This document shows, one piece after another, positions 56,919 through 64,000 of a DNA stretch of 64,000 bases. The stretch is from Ceratodon purpureus (Eukaryota > Streptophyta > Bryopsida > Pseudoditrichales > Ditrichaceae): the NCBI GenBank assembly GCA_014871385.1, contig CM026424.1, forward strand, positions 18,895,956 to 18,959,955, in the 5' to 3' direction. The position numbers were made by a program, and so were the translations under genes. The notes beneath the pieces are model-generated. The model made no database searches. It worked only from the letters and a program-made list of their open reading frames with translations, and was not told the DNA's origin. How positions within the stretch are numbered: position 1 is the stretch's first letter; each line of letters starts with the position of its first letter.

Positions 56919-59900
56919 ATGGCAGACAATATCAGATTGTCTCTCCGAGACAAGAGGCGGCAGGATGCCCGAGATGTTAAACTCACCTTCAGAGAGGAAT
57001 TGCGTGCGGATAGGACCCGTGAGGTGAAGAGATACTGTCCCTGCAATGTATGCCTAGGAGAGATTCGGTCGTTGCGGTACCGGGCGGTGGTCTGCGAGCA
57101 TCTGCGAAAGTATGGTCGACACCCGTACTACCGAGGGAGCACTGAGGTATGTCGTGCCATGATCAGGTAGTAAATTTATGTTACGTACCTTATGTATGAT
57201 TGATGGTCTTAGAAGTCTGTAAATGCGCGTCATATCTGCGATTGGGGGCGGATTCCTCTAATTCATACAAGATGGGGATTTTACGAAGACGTAACTCTAA
57301 TCTGATCGACGTGATTAATCTGTATAATTAGGGTTTTGAGGCCGATGACTCCGACAATGAGTGGGACACGGATATTCGTGAGGAGTTCGGTGTTAGAGGT
57401 ATACCTTTCCACGGAGGTGGTCATGCGGAGGTTGATCGCGGAATTGATATGGAGGGCATGGTACAACATGTTTTCCATATATATGATAGCTTACAGGGCC
57501 GTCTAGGGAATGTGCATGACGTGGCCGGTGGAGACCAAGAGGAAAACGATGGAGTGGGAGTCGCAGGGGGGGCATCAGACGATGGATTGAATGATCACCA
57601 ATTCGCTGCAGAACCAATCCAGCCGGAACCAACACAGTCGACTCCTGCCGAGGATATAGATAGAGCCGGGGATGCAATAGGAACCCAAGTACCATCGGAG
57701 CAGGACATGAGAGACGACGATCTCCAGGCCATGGAACAAGAGGTACCTACTCGAAATCAATTACTTGAAGAAAGCGCCAGTACGCCACTGTTTGCAGGTT
57801 CTCGATTAACGGAGTTGGGAGGAACCCTGTTGATGCTCAATTGTTTGAGGACTCATGGAGCTTCCAATATGCTGGTGAATGAAGTATTTTCCATACTCAG
57901 CAACAGTATGTTGCCAAAGGTGAACTCCTTACCCACGAACGAGTACCATGCTTCGAAGGTATTGAAGGAACTCGGTCTGGCTTATGAGACGATACATTGC
58001 TGTCCCGGCCCCTCTACGTGTGTACTGTTTAGAGGCCCAGAGTATAAGGATTTAACACGATGTCCTTACTGCCAGGCTGAGAGGTTCAGACAGGTTGGTA
58101 AATCACGTGTGCCCATTAAGGTTTTGCGCCATTTTCCATTAATCCCAAGGCTACAGAGAATGTACAGTACACCATTGCAGGCGTCTTTCATGACTTGGCA
58201 TTCTCGACATGCTAGTGGGGATGGAGTCATGAGGGGTGCGATGGATTCGTATCAATGGAAGTTTGTGGACTGGAGGTGGAAAGATGAATTTGCATTTGAA
58301 CCTCGCAATTTGAGGTTGGGATTGGCAACAGATGGTGTGAATCCTTTCTCAATCAAGAGATCAACCTGGAGCACATGGCCAGTTTTGCTCATGAACTACA
58401 ATCTGCCACCATGGATGACCACGAAAAAACATTTTATCATGTTATCTCTCATAATACCAGGAAAGAAATCTGTCACTGGAGAAAATTTTGATGTTTATTT
58501 ACAACCTTTGTTAGAGGAGCTTCAAGTTTTATGGAGTACGGGAGTACCTACGCAGGATGCAGCTATGTTTGGTGGGAGCTCACAGTTTAACATGAAGGCC
58601 ATATTGTTATGGACTATCCATGATTTCCCTGCTTATGGGATTGTAGCAGGATGTGTTACCAAGGGCTACAGGGGATGTCCAATATGTGGCGAAAATACGG
58701 TTTCTAGAAGATCTTTATCGCTTCATAAAAATGTTTATGATTGTCAACACCGCAGATTCCTGCCACGTGATCATCCATGGAGAGAAGCAAGGCCTGAATT
58801 CGGTGGAGTTGCGGAGCCTAGGGATGCACCGAAGGAGGCCACGGCAGATGACATCCTCAGGTGGGGACATTTAAGGGAAAGCTGGCTAGCAGCTGGAGGA
58901 GCGCCAACAGCGTCAGACCCATGCAGACAGTTCGGAATTAAACGAGTATCCGCGTTGTTTGACTTGCCATACTGGAAGGTATGATGTGCTGATCCTTCCA
59001 TTTGGTATCATCGTGTTCAATTTAGTTTATCGACTGGCACATTCTCGGCTTAATTAGTGAATCTGATCCTCCGGAGTCGAGCTCTACAGACATTGTCCGA
59101 ACTGGACACCTGCAATTTAGTGTGGACGATGACAGACTTGTACTGGTGGAACTATACTTATCCTCGTAGAGTCTGACCCATTAACTTGTACGTTTTTTTT
59201 TAAAAGCAGAAGTGCAGCTTAATTGCTTTTTGAAGGAATGCATCATGTTATACTTGGCGAAACTGTTTGATCTGTGCGACCAAATGCTCAGAAACATAAC
59301 TCTCTCGTGCTGTGTACATGAAGTCCCCCCGATATTAGTTATACCCCATCAAACAGAACAATTGTTATGACATGAGGCTTGTGTCGCAGCCACCAGTTCA
59401 AGTGTCAGTAGCCATTTCTTTAGCCCTCGGCCTTGATGCATGGCTGTACCTATCTTAGTGTAGGAACTCGCATTATGATTACTGCCGAATTGTCAATGAA
59501 GTTTTCACTGGTGGATTGTGTTCAGAAATTGATAATCTCCATTAATCCCCATTAGTTTATCGAATAAATAGATGCTGCTACACGATATGAAGTGATAATC
59601 TGTTGCCATTTGAGAGGTCGAATCTGCCAACAGTCTGGGGAATAAGATTCGTGCGCAGATTTATGTGACTGAATCATTGTCATTTTTCTCTACAGGAGTT
59701 GCCCATCCGGAATACGCTCGATGTTATGCACATCGAGCATAACGTTTCTGACAACGTTTTAAAGCATCTCTTTGGAGAAAAGGACACTCTCGAAACACGA
59801 AGAGATATGGAGCACGCGGGTGTTATGCGTAATCTCCATTTAATTCAAGGAGCTTCAGGTAACTACATTAAACCGAAGGCACCATATGTGTTCACCGAGA

Positions 59901-61592
59901 CTGAAAAACGTCAATTCATGAACCTGGTATCATCCACCAAGGTACCAAGTGGGTACAGCAGCACCTTGACTAAGCATATTGGAGAGAAGCGCTTACAGGG
60001 ACTCAAGAGTCACGACCATCACGTACTCATTGAGCAAATTCTACCTGCAGCTATTCGCAATAGTCTCACTCGCGGCGTCCGTGAGACAATTATCAGACTC
60101 GGTAATCTATTTCAGCGCATATGCTCGAAGGTGATAAGAATATCTAAAATTCCATCCATGCGCACATGCGCTGCTGAGGTATTGTGCTTGCTTGAAATCA
60201 ATTTTCCACCTGGCTTTTTCGATATCATGACACACTTAGTAGTTCATCTGGTGAGAGAATTAGAAATATGTGGTCCGGTGCATGCTCGCTGGTGCTACTC
60301 TGTTGAGAGATATTTGGGAGTGCTCACCAATTATGTACGTGACAAATCCAAACCAGAGGCCGGAATGGCCTCTGGATACATGATAGATGAGAGTTTGGGT
60401 TTCTGTACAGAATATTTTTCAATGTACGAACACTCTAAGAGTAGGGTGTGGGATCCTGAGGAGGAGTTGAAGGACTCTGGAGAGTGCTTACTAGGCAAGC
60501 CTAAGCCTAAACGTCTAACACATATAGAGATAAGCTTAATTCACGATTACGTGATTAAGCATTCGGTTCATACTGAGGAGCTCATGAGGTATGTCTTATT
60601 TTTTAAACCATGCATACCCACCTTGTCTCACTATATAAATCATTTAGTTTGTGATTGCTGCCACTAATCTCCATTCGCATTAAGTACTGATCTGCAGTAG
60701 TCCCTGTGGTATGTGTCTTATCAAACATAACAGCGAATGGGCTGAGCGGAAATTGGATTTCAAGAATAGAAGGGCTGCCTTTGCGAACAGGCAAAGAAGA
60801 CGTGGAATGATGCCAGTACAGTACCCCCCTGAATTATCGACGCCATTCCCGAAGTTTGATTCATGGCTAAATTCTCACGTGAGAATGCTGAAAGAGGAAG
60901 GGTTTCCTGTCTCGCACGAACTTGATTCTCTACATTGTCCCCCGTCCGAACATGCCTTCAGCTTCGGTTCTATGTGGGCATTTGGTTCTCATTACTCGTG
61001 TAACAGTGAGACCGTTCCCAGTACTGTCTCTTACGACTGCGGCATTGCTGCTATCCCACCCTCCGAAACCTGTACCGAGATAGACGTTGGCATACTAAAA
61101 CGCATTCTACTCATATACTACCTTGATTTGAGCTGTGTGGTCATGGAGGCTTCATGGATCAAGACACGTGATCAGGGGCGAAGAGTCGTGAAGAAGGACG
61201 CATACGGTTTTTGGACAGTGCATTTTTCAAGCAGGGAACGTTCCGAAAAGGATAATCCTTACGTTTACCCGTCCACTGTGTCTCAAGTATTTTTTGTTGG
61301 AGATACCTCAGATCCAGCTTGGAAAGTTGTTCTGCGACATGACCCTCGTAGTAAGAGAATCATCGGGGATAGAGAAGTCCACGTATTTGGAGCCCCGGGA
61401 TCATCCAGACCAATGCTATCAACTGTCTCAATGTCCCGGGATCCTGAATCTTCGCACTCAAACGCAGTAGGGGAAGAGGTACCTGTAGAACAGATCAATG
61501 CTTTTCTTCGTGGCGAAGAACGTCCCGATGACGACCACCATCTTGATGACACCCAATTTGAAGACCCCATGGAGCTGCAATACGTTGATTAA
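56919..61592 (+). CDS. TNP2-type CACTA transposase, intact
   Basis: Four exons (56919-57146, 57332-58978, 59696-60588 and 60698-61592) join in frame to give 1220 aa with no stop. Residues 1-76 form a transposase-associated domain with a CPCNVC zinc-type cluster. An acidic linker follows, then the TNP2 domain from about residue 245. The acidic triad expected for the CMC class is present: Asp410 (ATDGVNPF), Asp507 (IHDFPAYG) and Glu639 (DVMHIEHNV). A CPICGENTVSRRSLSLHK motif lies between the second Asp and the Glu. Exon 3 is DUF4218-like. Exon 4 carries a DUF4216-like block (YLDLSCVVMEASWIKTRD and VSQVFFVGDTSDPAWKVV). It should cut and insert CACTA elements. The exon 4 acceptor has an alternative three bases later. 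Confidence 0.88.
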
Positions 61593-62046
61593 ATTTTGTT
61601 GTCGAGATGTGGAATGCAGACGCAAACGGGCTGTATCATGTTCCTCCACTGACTATCCATGAATCCTTGAAGGTAACATCCCTATTCCTCGGAAGTATGT
61701 CATAGACCAGGACCGCTTAGCTACACTCATGAAATCCGTGTTAGTAAGCAATGTCTTTGCAATTGGCCCATGTGCGAGTAGTAGCGCCTGTGATGATGAA
61801 CCAGCTTAATTAATTTTTATTTCAGGTATCGTATCGTGTGGCGATTACTGCGTATCAATATTGGATAGTGTAAACACTAGATAAGGAAAAATCGCCTACT
61901 TTTCAGAAGTTAATTGTATGAGTAAATCGAATTCAGTGCTTGAGGCTGAGTATAAGCTGTTTTAAAATTATCAGAAAAATATCATAGGTAACAGATGTTC
62001 ATGGATCTTAAAGTTTATGTCGTTTGTTTCCGTGCTTATTTTTCAG

Positions 62047-62901
62047 ACGGGCGGTTACAGCGAAAACATGATTCCTACTGTAAGTGTTTTGATCCTTAAT
62101 TGTTTATGTTGAATGAGGGACTTTAGATTGCCGAGGGCACCTGATTGTTGATCATTGTTGGATTTTATGAGAGCAACACTTTTTTGTTAAACTTATACTC
62201 TGGGATATTGAGCAAGACAGTCGAATTAAATCTTGACTTTAAATATGTTCCCAATATTCCCTGTTCACAATTACATACCTCATTGCTTGTACTGGTGTCT
62301 GTGTATATAGGTGGGATTCAATATGCGTAAGGTTTCTAAAGGCAATGTGACAATCAAACTGTGGGATTTGGGCGGTCAACAGCGTTTTCGTAGCATGTGG
62401 GAGCGGTATTGTCGTGGGGTGTCGGCCATTCTGTAAGCTCTTTGTACATTTTTCGTTTTCTATATTGGTTTTTGTTGCTTTATCGTGCATGTCTCACGAT
62501 ATATATAATTCCCAAATGCACTTGAAGAATGCATATGTGGATTCTGTGTTTAACAATTCGGTTAAGTTTTCCTGTATTTCTAAATGATTCCCAGTGTTTG
62601 TAAACGATTCTCAGTAGTTTGAGAAGCGAAGTTCGTATGAAATTTATTTATTGATATACCGGACTTGATTCTTATCTCAGGGTAGAACCCTGAGGATCAA
62701 AATGTCGTGCTGAGGTTGGTGTCGTCGGTTGTGTGGCAGCTACGTGGTTGACGCTGCAGACAAGGATAATGTTGCAATCTCTCGAAACGAGCTGCACGAT
62801 TTGCTGAACAAGCCCTCTCTTCATGGTATCCCACTTCTTGTGCTGGGTAACAAAATTGACAAGCCTGAGGCAATCTCAAAGCAAGCTCTTATTGATCAAA
62901 T
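62047..62901 (+). pseudogene. ARL8: ARL8 GTPase gene fragment: three middle exons
   Basis: Three exons with good splice sites (62047-62079, 62311-62432 and 62740-62901) encode [31 protein letters not shown] and the rest of switch II, then [20 protein letters not shown] and a [14 protein letters not shown]4 motif. This is the ARL8 class of small GTPases, which direct lysosome or vacuole traffic. The reading frame is open and strongly conserved. The first exons, with the N-terminal helix and the GxxxxGK P-loop, are absent from the 450 bp after the TNP2 stop. The last exon, with the G5 motif, is not found before 64000. A captured fragment inside or at the edge of the transposon is the simplest reading; a host gene truncated by the insertion is the alternative. 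Confidence 0.8.
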
Positions 62902-63711
62902 GTATGTTCCCTTACTCTTTAGACTTCTTTATTCAAGTTCCTAAAACGATCAAGCAGAGACATAGTAAATACGATCACTCAAGATGTAGTTGCAGGTTAG
63001 TCATGATGAACCTGTTCTCAATGTACTCGATATGTTAATTGCCTGATTTGCGGTTCTGAATTTGAGAGATGGTTGTGGACCGTTCCATGCTTACTTACGT
63101 GCATGCGATAGATTTATCTGACGTTCACATGACTAAACGCAGAAATGCACTGTATGTTTTTCTATATTCCAGTCACAAGGGTGACAATCAATGTTCATCT
63201 AACACTAGTCGGATTTTAGTAAATGCTGAGTTACTAATATGTTTTCATATCTCACCATTTTCAGTGAATGAACTCACCAATAGTGATTTTATCTGCTCGA
63301 TGTGACTAATTGCAACCTGTCATGTCGAACAGCAGACTGGGGACTCCACAACTTTCACGACTTGACTACATGATCGAGATCTTAATCATGTGGGGTTACG
63401 AACTTCACAAACACGTAAGATCAATCATTATGCCACGCAATCCTTGCATGCAAAAATCTGATTTCCCGCAACCTCATTTACGCCCCTGCCATCAAGGTCA
63501 GTCGCTTTTTAATTATCATCCAGAGATCAGCTTCGTCTCTCTCCTTCAGAGGTCTTGCTTTGATAAGTGTTAATTTTTCCTGAACTCCCTCATTCGGTGT
63601 TTCACTTGCATCTCAGGCTCCTCGTAATCCAGTTCACCCGAGCGAAGTCTCCTCGATCGCGATTCCCCCTGGCTGCTCTGTGCTTCGTGCTGCTGATTGT
63701 CGAGTGTCCCC
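62902..63711. other. No supportable gene
   Basis: Only short frames are visible. 63310-63570 is open for 87 codons on the plus strand with no recognisable motif. The last ARL8 exon was looked for here and not seen. Confidence 0.45.
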
Positions 63712-64000
63712 ATGGCTGAACCGGAAGTATCGTCGCTCCTTTGGTTCGTAGTGTACATGGCATTACCTAACCATGGTGTGATCCCCAGTGTTACTCCCAC
63801 AGGATTCCTTCCCGATCGTCATGCTCTAGCGGAATTCATGGGCCCAAAGTACAACAGCGGCTATGTCTTCGAGAACCATGGTGACTCTCGCTATGAAGCT
63901 TATGTCAAAGATCTGTACCCCCGTGTTCTTCAGCAGGCATGGCCTCTAAACCGCGTGGTGTCTTTCCACTTTGCTCGTGGTCTCCTAGCAGAGGCGATGC
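63712..64000 (+). CDS. Unidentified ORF, cut by the window edge
   Basis: The frame opens at an ATG 15 bases after an in-frame TGA and stays open to the end of the window (96 codons). It begins MAEPEVSSLLWFVVYMALPN and later has MGPKYNSGYVFENHGDSRYE. Composition is protein-like and GC-balanced. I recognise no family. It may be another exon carried by the transposon or a flanking host gene. Confidence 0.4.
   Translation, partial: MAEPEVSSLLWFVVYMALPNHGVIPSVTPTGFLPDRHALAEFMGPKYNSGYVFENHGDSRYEAYVKDLYPRVLQQAWPLNRVVSFHFARGLLAEAM

Larger units (their letters stand above)
51210..61592. mobile_element. CACTA (En/Spm) transposon, right copy, both genes open
   Basis: The left end is placed at 51210, where the sequence reads CACTAGTAGAAATGATGG, very like plant CACTA termini (CACTAGTAGAAA). 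It is followed by repeated ATACCCG-type subterminal motifs, gene B on the minus strand, a 256-codon ORF and TNP2 on the plus strand. I could not find a matching inverted end up to 64000, so the element may run past the ARL8 fragment and out of the window; 61592 is only the TNP2 stop. It is oriented opposite to the element at 1-11200. Confidence 0.75.

Overview
The window looks like nuclear DNA of a land plant. It carries spliced genes with GT..AG introns of about 80-1000 bases, an MRL1-type chloroplast PPR gene, a eukaryotic cardiolipin synthase, a plant SHAQKYF-type MYB and two CACTA (En/Spm-type) transposons. The compact introns and the divergence from flowering-plant sequences make me favour a bryophyte, most likely a moss; that part is inference. 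All gene models come from reading splice sites and protein similarity by eye.

Layout: 1-11200 is a CACTA element running off the left edge. Its TNP2 transposase, on the minus strand, is frameshifted. Its divergent partner (gene B, plus strand) is open across 8 exons (880 aa). 11201-20540 has no supportable gene; from about 13500 it becomes a very AT-rich island. 21185-27467 is MRL1 (17 exons, 1010 aa), predicted to stabilise rbcL mRNA in the chloroplast. 28210-38580 is a three-copy segmental duplication (A, B, C) around a small secreted repeat protein, with an aspartic protease gene between A and B. Copies B and C stand head to head as a large inverted repeat and encode identical 207-aa proteins; copy A lacks one 37-aa unit. 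A 26-bp minisatellite next to the TATA box has about 16 units in A, 3 in B and none complete in C.

40177-41421 is a single-exon F-box gene, followed by a broken coiled-coil gene. 42605-45228 (minus) is mitochondrial cardiolipin synthase (8 exons, 355 aa). 47206-49399 (minus) is a KUODA1/MYBS3-like MYB repressor (3 exons, 348 aa). 51210 to at least 61592 is a second CACTA element in the opposite orientation to the first. Both its divergent genes are open: gene B (4 exons, 795 aa) and TNP2 (4 exons, 1220 aa, all three catalytic acidic residues present). Just beyond lie three middle exons of an ARL8 GTPase gene without its first and last exons, most simply a gene fragment captured by the transposon. 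A partial unidentified ORF runs off the right edge.

The single-copy genes are housekeeping or regulatory genes with no evident functional link to each other. The unusual content is the inverted-duplicated secreted repeat-protein locus with its expanding promoter minisatellite, and the pair of opposed CACTA elements in different states of decay.
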